From Rhizobium sp. BK376 (GTDB lineage Bacteria; Pseudomonadota; Alphaproteobacteria; Rhizobiales; Rhizobiaceae): a stretch of 64,000 nucleotides of DNA. Below, piece after piece: positions 8,143-16,250 of this stretch; position 1 is the first letter of the stretch; each line of letters begins with the position of its first letter. The stretch is from contig NZ_SLZG01000005.1 in assembly GCF_004341625.1 (NCBI RefSeq), forward strand, positions 62,001 through 126,000, given 5' to 3'. A program made the position numbers and the translations under genes. A model generated the notes under the pieces. The model was not told the origin of the DNA. It saw only the letters and a program-made list of their open reading frames with translations, and did no database searches.

Positions 8143-9063
8143 TCAATGAAGCGGGGCATCGGGCAGGAAGCTCGCGCCCTGCTTCGTCAGAAAATCCTGA
8201 AAGGCTCTCATAACAGGCGTCAGCACCCGGTCTGCACGGCTGATGGCGAACCATTGTCGCCTGATGGGCAGGCCGGCAACGTCGAGAATGGCAAGGCGGC
8301 CGTCCTGCACTTCGCCGGCAACGCTGTGCGCAGCGAGGAATGCCAGGCCAAAGTCGGCCATGACCGCCCGCTTTATATCCTCGACCGACTCCATTTCAGT
8401 CGTTGTCGCGCCGGCGCGGACCGCTGCATCGCCGATGAACCGGTCGAAGAACAAGCGGATACCCGAACTGGCACCCCGCAGGATGAAATGCTCGCCTGCA
8501 ATATCCGTCTTGGCAATGCCGCGACGGTGGGCAAGCGGATGGGTGGGAGCAGCAACGGCGACAAGAAAATGCTCGCCAAAGGTTGTCGCCCGTACCGACA
8601 AACTACGCGGCGGTCGCCCCACGAGGGCGATGTCGATGGTCCGGTTTTTCAACCGATCTATCGTCTCGGCATACCTGTCGATGATGAAATCACAATCGAC
8701 ATCGGGGAACGCTTCGGCAAAAGCCGCAAGCATGGGCTCTGCGAAATAGCGCACCGTCGATACCGCACCGATCGCGATGCGCCCGCGCCGTACCCCCTTG
8801 AAAGCATCGATCTCGATATCGAGAAGTCGCAGCCGCTCCCCAATGTCCCTGGCTGCCGCCAGAACGGCGCGTCCAGCTTCCGTCGGTCGCATACCATGCG
8901 CACTGCGCTCGAAGAGCTGGACACCGGCCTCAGCTTCAGCCTGCTTGAGCTGCAGGGTTACGGCCGGTGCCGTGAGGCCCAGCACTTTGGCAGCTTCGAC
9001 GACCTTACCACTCGCCTCGATGGCAAGCAGCGCTTTAAGCTGTCGAAAGCTGATATTTTTCAT
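8143..9063 (-). CDS. LysR-family transcriptional regulator (CbbR-like)
   Basis: 306 residues. The N-terminal winged HTH reads ISFRQLKALLAIEASGKVVEAAKVLGLTAPAVTLQLKQAEAEAGVQLFERSAHGM and is followed by a LysR substrate-binding domain (about residues 90-300) with RIAIGAVSTVRYFAEPML and FGLAFLAAHSV. The N-terminal form resembles CbbR-type regulators. ATG 9063 gives the standard LysR N-terminus; an in-frame upstream extension is not conserved. It is convergent with the adh-aldolase-hydrolase operon and probably regulates the island in response to a pathway acid. The effector is unknown. Confidence 0.9.
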   Translation of the reverse strand: MKNISFRQLKALLAIEASGKVVEAAKVLGLTAPAVTLQLKQAEAEAGVQLFERSAHGMRPTEAGRAVLAAARDIGERLRLLDIEIDAFKGVRRGRIAIGAVSTVRYFAEPMLAAFAEAFPDVDCDFIIDRYAETIDRLKNRTIDIALVGRPPRSLSVRATTFGEHFLVAVAAPTHPLAHRRGIAKTDIAGEHFILRGASSGIRLFFDRFIGDAAVRAGATTTEMESVEDIKRAVMADFGLAFLAAHSVAGEVQDGRLAILDVAGLPIRRQWFAISRADRVLTPVMRAFQDFLTKQGASFLPDAPLH

Positions 9064-9130
9064 TATGTTAGAATAGAAAATCCCGCCTCGCCTGTAAAGG
9101 CACGACGATATGGCAGAGCTCAAAAGACGA

Positions 9131-9154
9131 AACCTCCGGCTGTAACCGGAGGTT
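9131..9154 (-). terminator. Rho-independent terminator candidate downstream of the small DUF1127-like gene
   Basis: A perfect 9-bp stem AACCTCCGG / CCGGAGGTT with a 6-nt loop. On the minus strand it is followed by TCGTCTTTTG. It is correctly placed to end transcription from 9488 before the LysR gene. Confidence 0.6.
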
Positions 9155-9284
9155 CTTCAGAATGATGCCCAATGTAGGAAGAAGCTTACGCCTTTCGTCG
9201 GCGGCGGGGATCGCTCAACTGCCTTGAAACATGCCGGCGTTTCAATGGACGCAACCGCTTATGCTACCAGGCGGTGCCGACCGA

Positions 9285-9488
9285 TCAGCGACGCTTCAGC
9301 GCCTGACGGAAAGCCATTTCATCGATGCCGAGCGTGCGCAGTGCGGCTGGGGAAGCGTTGCGATGCTCCCTGCGGGCCGTCGAGCATTCCTGGGCGGCGC
9401 GTACCATGCCCATGGTGTCGGCCACACCGCCGAAGACGGTGCGAAGCCAAGAAGAAGAGGAGAACTGATGTTGGGTCAGAACAGCCAT
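9285..9488 (-). CDS. Small DUF1127-like protein
   Basis: 67 residues. The C-terminal part HRNASPAALRTLGIDEMAFRQALKR resembles the short DUF1127 motif (basic, with a LxxLGI core) of small rhizobial proteins that influence RNA, phosphate or C/N metabolism. The N-terminus (SSWLRTVFGGVADTMGMV) is weakly hydrophobic. ATG 9488 has GGGAAGG about 8 nt upstream. A 10-bp inverted repeat lies just upstream (9511-9540) and a terminator 130 nt downstream, so it looks like a separate transcription unit within 560 bp otherwise lacking genes. The family match is by eye only and could be wrong. Confidence 0.55.
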   Translation of the reverse strand: MAVLTQHQFSSSSWLRTVFGGVADTMGMVRAAQECSTARREHRNASPAALRTLGIDEMAFRQALKRR

Positions 9489-9510
9489 GACACGACCTTC
9501 CCGCGATTAT

Positions 9511-9540
9511 TGTGCACTGCATATAACGCCGCAGTGCACA
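9511..9540. promoter_or_regulatory. Perfect 10-bp inverted repeat upstream of the small DUF1127-like gene
   Basis: TGTGCACTGC and GCAGTGCACA are separated by exactly 10 nt (ATATAACGCC). The repeat sits 22 nt upstream of the small gene's start on the minus strand, beyond its ribosome site. It could be an operator for a dimeric regulator or an RNA hairpin in the 5' leader. The 20-nt centre-to-centre spacing would place both half-sites on one face of DNA. Confidence 0.55.
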
Positions 9541-9625
9541 CACCGGAAGGGCTTTTGCGGGAAGGCTGATATTCGAGGCCTGCATAGGTAAGCGTCGGCT
9601 TGGGAAAGTCGCCTCGAACGCGACC

Positions 9626-10603
9626 TCAGATGACGAAATTCTCCATTGTTTCCGGCACGAAGATGTCCTCCGGCCGCAGCCTGCGCTTTGACAGCCGCTG
9701 CTCGTAGGAATAGCGCAGGAATGTATCCAGCACCTCGCGATTGGGGCGGAAGCCGTAGCTCCAATAATCGTCGCCCATGATGCTTCGCGCTTCCTCAACA
9801 TGGGCACTGAGCCACGGCAGCATCACTTTATGAGCGGCTGTTTCCTCCAGATCGCGATACATGCGCATCTGCGACTCCGCGAAGGCCTTATAGAGCGATT
9901 GCGCAATCCACCGGTTGGCTTCGTAAACCTCACGTCGGATAACGATGGTATGCATGATCGGGAAGATGCCGGTCTTCTGGAAATAGGCGCGCTCGACCTC
10001 GGCATAGTTCTCGAACAAGCGGCGCACCCGCCCTGTCGGCCCGGTATAGGACGACGGCTTGCGGGCGGTGTAGAGCGCGTCGATCTCACCGCTGTCGATC
10101 ATCGCCGAGAGCGTTTGCGTCGGGCCTATGCGATTGACGCGAATATTCGGCGGCAGATCGAGCGGCAGCTTCTCGGGGCGGTTCGGCTCCTCTTCGCCGC
10201 CGGCGTAATAGGTCACGTCATCGACCTTCACACCGTATTCATCGGACATGATCCCGCGAATCCAGACCGGTGCCGTCATCTGATATTCTGGTGTGCCGAT
10301 GCGGCGGCCGATCAGATCGCGTGGCTCGCAGATACCGGCTTCCGCGTTCACATAGATGGACGAATGACGGAAATAGCGCGACGGAAAGACCGGGATCGCC
10401 ACGAAGGGAGCGGCATCCGTGAAATGGGACAGGACATAGGATGAGAGCGACATTTCCGCGACATCGAATTCGCGGTGACGCAGCATGCGGAAAAAAGTCT
10501 CCTCCACCGGCATGTTGAGATACACGAGATCGATACCGTCCGGAACGACGGTTCGATCCATGAGGGCTCGGGTCCGGTCATAATTCCAGCACCCGAAAGA
10601 CAA
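9626..10603 (-). CDS. 4,5-dihydroxyphthalate decarboxylase-like protein (Pht5 family)
   Basis: 325 residues from TTG 10603. Pht5 hallmarks are FGCWNYDRTRALMD, the segment FDVAEMSLSSYVLSHF, FVAIPVFPSRYFRHSSIYVN, and RIGTPEYQMTAPVWIRGIMSDEYGVKVDDVTYY. The family decarboxylates 4,5-dihydroxyphthalate to protocatechuate or related substrates using a periplasmic-binding-protein fold without a signal peptide. The usual N-terminus (xLRLSFGCWNYDRT) continues in frame upstream of the TTG. It has no ATG or GTG, only CTG at 10621 and ATT at 10624, the former with a GGGAGAG-like site upstream. The true start may therefore be non-canonical. It lies on the same strand as the oxygenase genes. Confidence 0.8.
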   Translation of the reverse strand: MSFGCWNYDRTRALMDRTVVPDGIDLVYLNMPVEETFFRMLRHREFDVAEMSLSSYVLSHFTDAAPFVAIPVFPSRYFRHSSIYVNAEAGICEPRDLIGRRIGTPEYQMTAPVWIRGIMSDEYGVKVDDVTYYAGGEEEPNRPEKLPLDLPPNIRVNRIGPTQTLSAMIDSGEIDALYTARKPSSYTGPTGRVRRLFENYAEVERAYFQKTGIFPIMHTIVIRREVYEANRWIAQSLYKAFAESQMRMYRDLEETAAHKVMLPWLSAHVEEARSIMGDDYWSYGFRPNREVLDTFLRYSYEQRLSKRRLRPEDIFVPETMENFVI

Positions 10604-10878
10604 ACGAAGCGACGAACTCAGAATTCTCTCCCACGATAGAGGCTGCGGTGGGACCCGCCCTGGCTACCTCCTGCCAGATCCACGATCTCCCGATCGCGGA
10701 CACGAATCGCACCCTTGCCGGCAATACCAATTCCGTATGCAGATCATGGCATGCCTCCGAGGTCTCTGACGTGAGAGGACGGAAGTCATGCAACTTTCAT
10801 CGTACGAAACGGGATATTCGACGGCGCGACAGCGAATGTCCAAGATAAATCGCCGTGTCCAGCCCAAAGAAAATCCGC

Positions 10879-11808
10879 TTACAGATCGGCATGGTCAATC
10901 AGATGCGCATGGGGGCCGATCGCCGCTGCCAATCGGTTGACCATGTCGAAAACGAAGCTGAGGAACTGCTTTTCGTCGGCAAGGCCTTTGTGAGCGGGAT
11001 ATGCCAGGAAGAGTGTAAGCTTAACATTGGGTCGCTCGACGCGCCGCGCGATCAGTTCCCCACTCTTTATCTCTTCCGAAACGATGCCGTAGGGCATAAG
11101 GCTCTGAGCGACGCCATGCAGGATCAGTGCCTTGATCGCCTCCATGGACTGAACCTGGTAAGTGATCTTGACGTCGAGCGACAGCCTTGCAGCCACTTCG
11201 TGCACACGCTTCCAGATGATGTCGCGGTTCGACACCAGCGCCAGATCACCGCTCACGGCCTGGCGGAAGGAGACGTCCTCTCCAGATGATTTATCATTGG
11301 GCGAGGAGATGAAGAGCAGATCCTCCTCCATCAGCGCAATGCGCCGGAGGCCGGGATTGTCCTCGATGTCGAAGGCCAGCACATAGTCGAGTTCGCCACG
11401 CTCCAGTGCATCCGTCAGCACAAAGCTCAGTTCCTCGACGACATGCAGTGTGATGTTGGGAAGCTGTTCCCGCGCAGCCACCAGGAGATCCGTGCCGAGC
11501 AGCTTCAGGATACTCGGCGTCGCGCCCAGCCGGACACGAACCTTCTCCCCGCCGAGCGATATGAGATCCCGCTTGGTCTCTTCGATGCGTTGCAGAACCT
11601 CGATTGCCCTCTCATAGAGCAGCATGCCGGCGGGCGTGGCGCTGACACCACGCGAATGCCGGTCAAGCAGTTGAATCTGCAGAGAATCTTCGAGATTGCG
11701 GATCTGAATGCCAAGCGCCGTCTGCGCAAGGTTTAGCTGCTCCGCGGCCTTGGTAATATTGCCGACCTCGACGACCTTCACGAAATAGACAAGCTGACGA
11801 AGCTTCAT
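10879..11808 (-). CDS. LysR-family transcriptional regulator (Nac/CynR-like)
   Basis: 309 residues. HTH: MKLRQLVYFVKVVEVGNITKAAEQLNLAQTALGIQIRNLE, then a LysR effector domain with RVRLGATPSILKLLGTDLL and SLMPYGIVSEEI. The sequence resembles the Nac/CynR subgroup that often controls aromatic or nitrogenous-compound genes. GGAGG precedes ATG 11808. It follows the reductase gene on the same strand, so it may be co-transcribed with the oxygenase set and also have its own promoter. About 275 nt separate it from the Pht5-like gene; I see no further gene there. Confidence 0.9.
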   Translation of the reverse strand: MKLRQLVYFVKVVEVGNITKAAEQLNLAQTALGIQIRNLEDSLQIQLLDRHSRGVSATPAGMLLYERAIEVLQRIEETKRDLISLGGEKVRVRLGATPSILKLLGTDLLVAAREQLPNITLHVVEELSFVLTDALERGELDYVLAFDIEDNPGLRRIALMEEDLLFISSPNDKSSGEDVSFRQAVSGDLALVSNRDIIWKRVHEVAARLSLDVKITYQVQSMEAIKALILHGVAQSLMPYGIVSEEIKSGELIARRVERPNVKLTLFLAYPAHKGLADEKQFLSFVFDMVNRLAAAIGPHAHLIDHADL

Positions 11809-11850
11809 GACCGCCTCCGGCCCTTTCCGGCCGTCCCTGCCCCGTGCAAA

Positions 11851-12861
11851 TCAGTAGAACTGGTCAAAATGGACCTGCGCTGAAGGCACGCCGAGATCAA
11901 GCAGCATTTTCTGAATGGCCCGACCCATCGCCGGAGGTCCTGCGAAATAGATCTCGCATTCGGGAAGGCGCTTGCCAAAAAGCTCGGCTGCAATCTCGTG
12001 CACGAAGCCGCGATAACCGTCCCAGCCGTCATCGCCCTCAGGCGCACCTGACACGACAGGGTGATAATATATTGTGCTGCCGAAGCCCGGTAGCTCCTCC
12101 AGCATCTCGCGGCCGCAAATGTCGCGAGCGGCGCGGCCGCCATAGATAAAGTCGACCCTGCGGCCTTTCAGCTCCGGCGACATCGCCGCCGCCCGGGCGA
12201 TCGACACCATGGGCGACAAGCCCGATCCGCCCGCAAGACAGACGATGTCGCGCAGCGAATCCTCGCGCAGATAGGCCATGCCATAGGGACCGTCGATCTC
12301 GATCCGGTCGCCGCTGGCAAGGCCCTCGAACAACTTGGTCGTCGCCGCACCATTCGGAACCCGACGGACCTGAAAATGCCATTCGCTCTCGTTGTCCCCG
12401 GTATTGGCCATGGAATAAGCGCGTGCGCCGTCCACACCAGGCAGCGCAAGCAGCGCGTATTGGCCGGACAGGAAGCGAACGGGCTTCTCCAGCCGGAAAC
12501 GGAATTCACGGATGTCGTGGGTGATGTCGCGCATCGCGACGAGGGTCGCTGCCTGGCGCACCGGAGCGAACCGGCTTTCATATTGCGGCATCAGTCGCAG
12601 CTTCACCACACAGTCCGACATCGCCCGCGCCTGACAGCCGAGCCGCCGGCCACGTTCCCGATCGCGATCGCTGAGACCTGGCGGATCGGTGCGCAGATCC
12701 TCCACCTCGCCCTCGAGCAGATCAAAGCGGCAATTGCCGCAGGAACCGACATTGCATTCATAAGGGAAACCGAGCCCAGCGCGCAGCGCCGAACGCATGA
12801 TCGTATCTCCATCCGAACAGGACCAACTGACGTCGGTCCCCTTCAACATAATTACGGTCAT
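11851..12861 (-). CDS. Oxygenase reductase component, N-terminal 2Fe-2S ferredoxin + FAD/NAD domains
   Basis: 336 residues. The N-terminal plant-type [2Fe-2S] domain has Cys36, Cys41, Cys44 (CNVGSCGNC) and Cys76 (LGCQAR). The FAD-binding domain has the ARAYSMANT motif. The NAD-binding domain has CLAGGSGLSPMVSIARA and ends YFAGPPAMGRAIQKML. This is the electron-transfer protein of aromatic-ring or alkene oxygenases (TmoF/BenC-type order). It lies behind the Rieske oxygenase, hypothetical and iclR genes on the same strand, and should pass electrons from NAD(P)H to the Rieske ferredoxin at 15850 or directly to the oxygenase. GGAGGAGG precedes ATG 12861. Confidence 0.9.
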   Translation of the reverse strand: MTVIMLKGTDVSWSCSDGDTIMRSALRAGLGFPYECNVGSCGNCRFDLLEGEVEDLRTDPPGLSDRDRERGRRLGCQARAMSDCVVKLRLMPQYESRFAPVRQAATLVAMRDITHDIREFRFRLEKPVRFLSGQYALLALPGVDGARAYSMANTGDNESEWHFQVRRVPNGAATTKLFEGLASGDRIEIDGPYGMAYLREDSLRDIVCLAGGSGLSPMVSIARAAAMSPELKGRRVDFIYGGRAARDICGREMLEELPGFGSTIYYHPVVSGAPEGDDGWDGYRGFVHEIAAELFGKRLPECEIYFAGPPAMGRAIQKMLLDLGVPSAQVHFDQFY

Positions 12862-12886
12862 GCGTTCCTCCTCCTGATATTCCTGT

Positions 12887-13699
12887 TTATCTGTGCCCGT
12901 AGCCTAGCCGGGCCGAAATGGCTGAAGCCGCGTCAAGCAACGTCGGCGCAAATCCTTCCAGCGCTTCGATCGACAGGCGCTGCATCGGTCCGGCGATGCC
13001 GACGGCCCCGACGACGTTGCCGCTCGAATCGCGGACGGGCGCTGCAATCGCGCGCACGCCGGGTTCGCTTTCCTCATCTTCGATGGCGAAGCCGTGCTGA
13101 CGCACCTCCGCCATCATCTCCCGAAGCTTCGCCTGATCGATGATCGTGCGAGGCGTCCGGCGCACCAGTGGTCCCGCCAACAACCGGTCGATCATTTCAT
13201 CCGGCGAAAACGCGAAGATCGCGCGTCCGACCGCCGTGCAATAGGCCGGCTTGCGGGCACCGAGATCCGATTTGATGCCGAGTGCCTGCGGGCTTTCGAG
13301 ATCGTATACGTGCATCACTTCGATATCGCTCGGAATACCGAGGATGACCGTCTCTCCGGTGTGCTTGCGCAAGTCGAAGAGATAGGGCCTCGCCTCGTTG
13401 GAAAGGTTCATCCGCCGGCGAACCAGCGTACCCAATCCGAACAGGCCGACGCCCAGCCGGTAGCGTTCGGTCTCCGGGTTCTGCTCAAGCAGGCCCTCGG
13501 CAACGAGCGTGACCGCCAGCCGATGCACCGTGCTCTTGGCGACCTTCAGCTTCTGCGCCAGCGCGCTGACGCCGATTTCGACCTCGTCCTCCGAAAATGC
13601 CTTGAGAAGACGAATGGCGGTCGTGACCGACGACAGGCGGTTACGCTTGGCAGGAGCCGCCTTTTTTGGGCGGCTCGTTTCTTTGGCAGATGCATTCAT
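12887..13699 (-). CDS. IclR-family transcriptional regulator
   Basis: About 270 residues. A lysine/arginine-rich start is followed by the winged HTH (SSVTTAIRLLKAFSEDEVEIGVSALAQKLKVAKSTVHRL) and the IclR effector domain, with NLSNEARPYLFDLRKHTGETVILG, YCTAVGRAIFAF and GVRAIAAPVRDSSGNVVGAVGIAGP. ATG 13699 is chosen as the likely start; in-frame ATGs at 13744 and 13768 would add non-conserved residues. It is embedded between the 174-aa gene and the reductase, so it is probably part of the oxygenase operon. It is one of two IclR proteins that could recognise the GAACG/CGTTC repeats upstream. Confidence 0.88.
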   Translation of the reverse strand: MNASAKETSRPKKAAPAKRNRLSSVTTAIRLLKAFSEDEVEIGVSALAQKLKVAKSTVHRLAVTLVAEGLLEQNPETERYRLGVGLFGLGTLVRRRMNLSNEARPYLFDLRKHTGETVILGIPSDIEVMHVYDLESPQALGIKSDLGARKPAYCTAVGRAIFAFSPDEMIDRLLAGPLVRRTPRTIIDQAKLREMMAEVRQHGFAIEDEESEPGVRAIAAPVRDSSGNVVGAVGIAGPMQRLSIEALEGFAPTLLDAASAISARLGYGHR

Positions 13700-13786
13700 G
13701 GCGTGATTGTTCCGTGTGATCGCTGGAAATACAGGATCGTCCATATCACAGCTCCCCGCAATTCTCACGCCAGCTGAATGCCATGC

Positions 13787-14311
13787 TCAGACCCTCAACG
13801 CGCTCAGCATTTCAAGCACATATTCGTCACCGTTGGAGATGACGAGCATGGCTGCGAAGGGGCGCATCGCCGTCAGCGTACGAGCAAGATCGATGGTCGA
13901 CACGTCGGCCGAACTTAAGACCAGCCCGGTCGTCATCTTGTTGCGCACGAAGCAGGCGTTGCCGATGACTTCCGCGGCCGCCGCCGAAGCGCCGGCCGTC
14001 GTCACCATGACGATCACGTCGGCCTCATCGAGCTCGTCGGCCAGGCTGACGCGCTTGCCCTCGGCATTCTCCAGGACGGCGTCGACCGGAAGCATCTTCA
14101 GCGAATCCGTCGCACCTTTCGCCTCGATGTAACGCAGGAAATGCGCACCGTCCCAAGAACGCTGTCGTACCACTTCCTGCAAGGCTTCGAGGCCGGCCGC
14201 GTCGAGCGCGATGATACGCGATTTACGCGGCCGGGAGTTCGGGTAGTCGATGCGGAAGCGAGCCTCTTCCGCCGTCGTTGCGCGAGCGCTCTCGCTCAGT
14301 CCAAGCAGCAT
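13787..14311 (-). CDS. Uncharacterised 174-residue protein co-encoded with the Rieske oxygenase
   Basis: I do not recognise this family. No signal peptide or membrane helix is evident. The second half has the alternating hydrophobic pattern DVIVMVTTAGASAAAAEVIG and AAMLVISNGDEYVLEMLSAL, suggesting an alpha/beta Rossmann-like fold with a Gly/Ala-rich loop. The first half is basic (RPRKSRI) and mixed. It sits 29 nt after the oxygenase stop with GGAGAG before ATG 14311, and upstream of iclR on the same strand. An accessory, maturation or sensing role for the oxygenase is inferred from position only. Confidence 0.65.
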   Translation of the reverse strand: MLLGLSESARATTAEEARFRIDYPNSRPRKSRIIALDAAGLEALQEVVRQRSWDGAHFLRYIEAKGATDSLKMLPVDAVLENAEGKRVSLADELDEADVIVMVTTAGASAAAAEVIGNACFVRNKMTTGLVLSSADVSTIDLARTLTAMRPFAAMLVISNGDEYVLEMLSALRV

Positions 14312-14340
14312 GATGTCTCTCCTGGGTTGGACCGGCGGTG

Positions 14341-15627
14341 TCAGACCGTGGTCGGCGCCTTGCCCTCGATGACCGTCAGCGCCTCATCCGCCACGTCAAT
14401 GTAGGACTTGTCGACCGGCAGCACGATGGCGGCGGAACGGACCCGCTGATGGACAGGATCGACGCCGGGCGGGGTAACGCCCTTATCCTTCAGGGCACGA
14501 ACGGCCTTCATCAGGCGATGACGCGCCATGATGATGCCGTTATCCGTCGACACCAGGTTCTCCTTGGTGCGGTCGACGATCGGCCCCATGCTTTCCTGCA
14601 GCGACGCGTCCTGCATGGCGATACCCTCGACACCGGAATAGGTGGTGCCCAAGCGCTGCGCCTCGCGGTCCATCAGGTAGTCGTTGTCCTTGTTGGCGGC
14701 CGGTCGGTAGGTGCCCGGGACATAGGTGACATGGATGCCCTTGCCGTCGATCATGGCCTGGCGCTCTTCGGTCGTCAGCGCCCGCACGGGATGGTAGTCG
14801 AAGCTCCAGGCCCAGCAGTTTTCGTCATCGATCGGGATCCAGAAGTGGCCATGCACCGGATGGCCGCCGCGCGGCGGCACCATGGTGAAGGACGGCATGA
14901 CCCAGGGCGTCACGCGCCAGTAGTAGTGCCCCTCTTCTGCATTACGGCGGGCGCCGATGAACAGGCCGCCTTCGCTATCGGTCACTTCGAAGAAGGGCCG
15001 GGCGTCCGACATGTTGTATTGGTTGCCGCGGGAGCCCTTGAAGAGGGGGTCGCTGTTCAAGCTGCCGCTGTGCAGCCATGAAACGTGGCTGGAGTCGATG
15101 CCGCCTTCCATGGCTTGGAGCCAGTTGCTTTCCTGCCAGCGCTTGGAGGTGAACGTCTGCTCGGCCGGAACCAGGGCGAATTCCCATTCCGGATGGGGTG
15201 GCTGCTTGTCGGCCGGACCCATGTAGGTCCACAGGATGTCGCCGATCTTGATCAGCGGATAGGACTTGAGCTTGATCTTCTGACAGTAGCCACTTTCCTT
15301 CGGTTCGGAAGGAACGTCGACGCACTGGCCGGTATGGTCGTATTTCCAGCCATGATAGGGGCAACGCAGACCACCCTGCTCGTTGCGGCCGAACCACAGC
15401 GACACGCCGCGGTGGGCGCAGAATTCGTCGATGAGGCCGTAGCGGCCTTCACTATCCCGGAAAGCGAGCAGGCGCTCGCTGAGCAGCTTGATGCGCACCG
15501 GCGCACAATCATTGTCCGGCAGTTCCTCGGCAAGCAGAGCCGGAATCCAATAGCAGCGGAACATGTCGCCCATCGGCGTGCCCGGACCGGTCTGGGTCAA
15601 AAGGTCGTTCTGTTCTTTTCTAAGCAT
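14341..15627 (-). CDS. Rieske non-heme iron oxygenase, phthalate 4,5-dioxygenase-like catalytic subunit
   Basis: 428 residues, the usual length for phthalate 4,5-dioxygenase-type subunits (about 430-440). The Rieske centre is CAHRG / CPYHGW (Cys70, His72, Cys89, His92). The catalytic iron site lies in NWLQAMEGGIDSSHVSWLH, with His181, His186 and bridging Asp178. The late motif AMQDASLQESMGPIVDRTKE, typical of this subclass, contains a probable third ligand Asp340. A cytoplasmic homo-oligomer (single subunit type) is expected. GAGGAG precedes ATG 15627. It is divergent from its putative ferredoxin, sharing the regulatory region with inverted repeats. The aromatic substrate cannot be told from sequence; two Pht5-like decarboxylases nearby support a dicarboxylated aromatic. 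Confidence 0.9.
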   Translation of the reverse strand: MLRKEQNDLLTQTGPGTPMGDMFRCYWIPALLAEELPDNDCAPVRIKLLSERLLAFRDSEGRYGLIDEFCAHRGVSLWFGRNEQGGLRCPYHGWKYDHTGQCVDVPSEPKESGYCQKIKLKSYPLIKIGDILWTYMGPADKQPPHPEWEFALVPAEQTFTSKRWQESNWLQAMEGGIDSSHVSWLHSGSLNSDPLFKGSRGNQYNMSDARPFFEVTDSEGGLFIGARRNAEEGHYYWRVTPWVMPSFTMVPPRGGHPVHGHFWIPIDDENCWAWSFDYHPVRALTTEERQAMIDGKGIHVTYVPGTYRPAANKDNDYLMDREAQRLGTTYSGVEGIAMQDASLQESMGPIVDRTKENLVSTDNGIIMARHRLMKAVRALKDKGVTPPGVDPVHQRVRSAAIVLPVDKSYIDVADEALTVIEGKAPTTV

Positions 15628-15751
15628 GGCAATTTCTCCTCAAAAATTGCAGCCCGCCACGAGGCGGGAATCCTGTGGCTGAACTGAGCCCTGGTCTTGG
15701 AAGATCTCCGATTAGCGGTTGACGTCCTCGTTCGATCGGGTATTTTTAACG

Positions 15752-15792
15752 AGCGTTCCTTTATACAGAACGCTGTTTCGTTTTTAGAACGT
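15752..15792. promoter_or_regulatory. GAACG/CGTTC repeat array between divergent oxygenase and ferredoxin genes
   Basis: AGCGTTC-N9-GAACGCT forms a perfect inverted repeat at 15752-15774. A further CGTTT at 15779 and GAACG at 15787 continue the series. It lies in the 222-bp region between ATG 15627 and ATG 15850. The half-site is the same as at 2941-2965 in front of the first Pht5-like gene. A dimeric regulator, probably IclR type, could bind both and co-ordinate the island. Confidence 0.5.
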
Positions 15793-15849
15793 ACATGCTG
15801 ACAACTAGCTCGTCAAGCGGCGAGGGCACCAATGGAGGAGAGACTTAAA

Positions 15850-16167
15850 ATGTCAGACACATGTTCGAGGATCAGGCTGTGTTCCACCGATGACGTCGAT
15901 TGGGACAGCGCCATCCGCGTTGAGGAAGGAGACCTCGTGCTGGCGGTCTTCAACATCAACGGCACATTCTACGTGACCGATGATCTGTGCACGCACGGGC
16001 CCGGCTCGCTGGCAGAGGGCTATCTCGAAGGCCACACCGTCGAATGCGATTTTCACAACGGGAAGTTCGACGTGCGCACCGGCGAGGTGGTTGCGCCGCC
16101 CTGCATGATCCCGATCAAGACCTACAAGGTGGTCGTCGAAGACCAGCAGGTGATGATCGAGGTCTGA
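15850..16167 (+). CDS. Rieske-type [2Fe-2S] ferredoxin (oxygenase electron carrier)
   Basis: 105 residues. The Rieske cluster ligands Cys47, His49 (CTHGPGSL) and Cys66, His69 (CDFHNGKF) are present, and the DDLCTHG...EGHTVECDFH spacing is typical of BphF/AndAb-type ferredoxins. ATG 15850 is used because GGAGGAG lies 10 nt upstream; an ATG at 15832 would overlap that site. It should shuttle electrons between the FAD/2Fe-2S reductase (11851-12861) and the Rieske oxygenase. That makes a three-component system, although phthalate 4,5-dioxygenases normally use only a reductase and an oxygenase. Confidence 0.92.
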   Translation: MSDTCSRIRLCSTDDVDWDSAIRVEEGDLVLAVFNINGTFYVTDDLCTHGPGSLAEGYLEGHTVECDFHNGKFDVRTGEVVAPPCMIPIKTYKVVVEDQQVMIEV

Positions 16168-16250
16168 GAAATCAGCTCGTTAGGCCGCATCACTTGTGAG
16201 TCATAAAAAATCGTATATTGTGGGATTTATTATAACGGGAGGTTTTCTCT

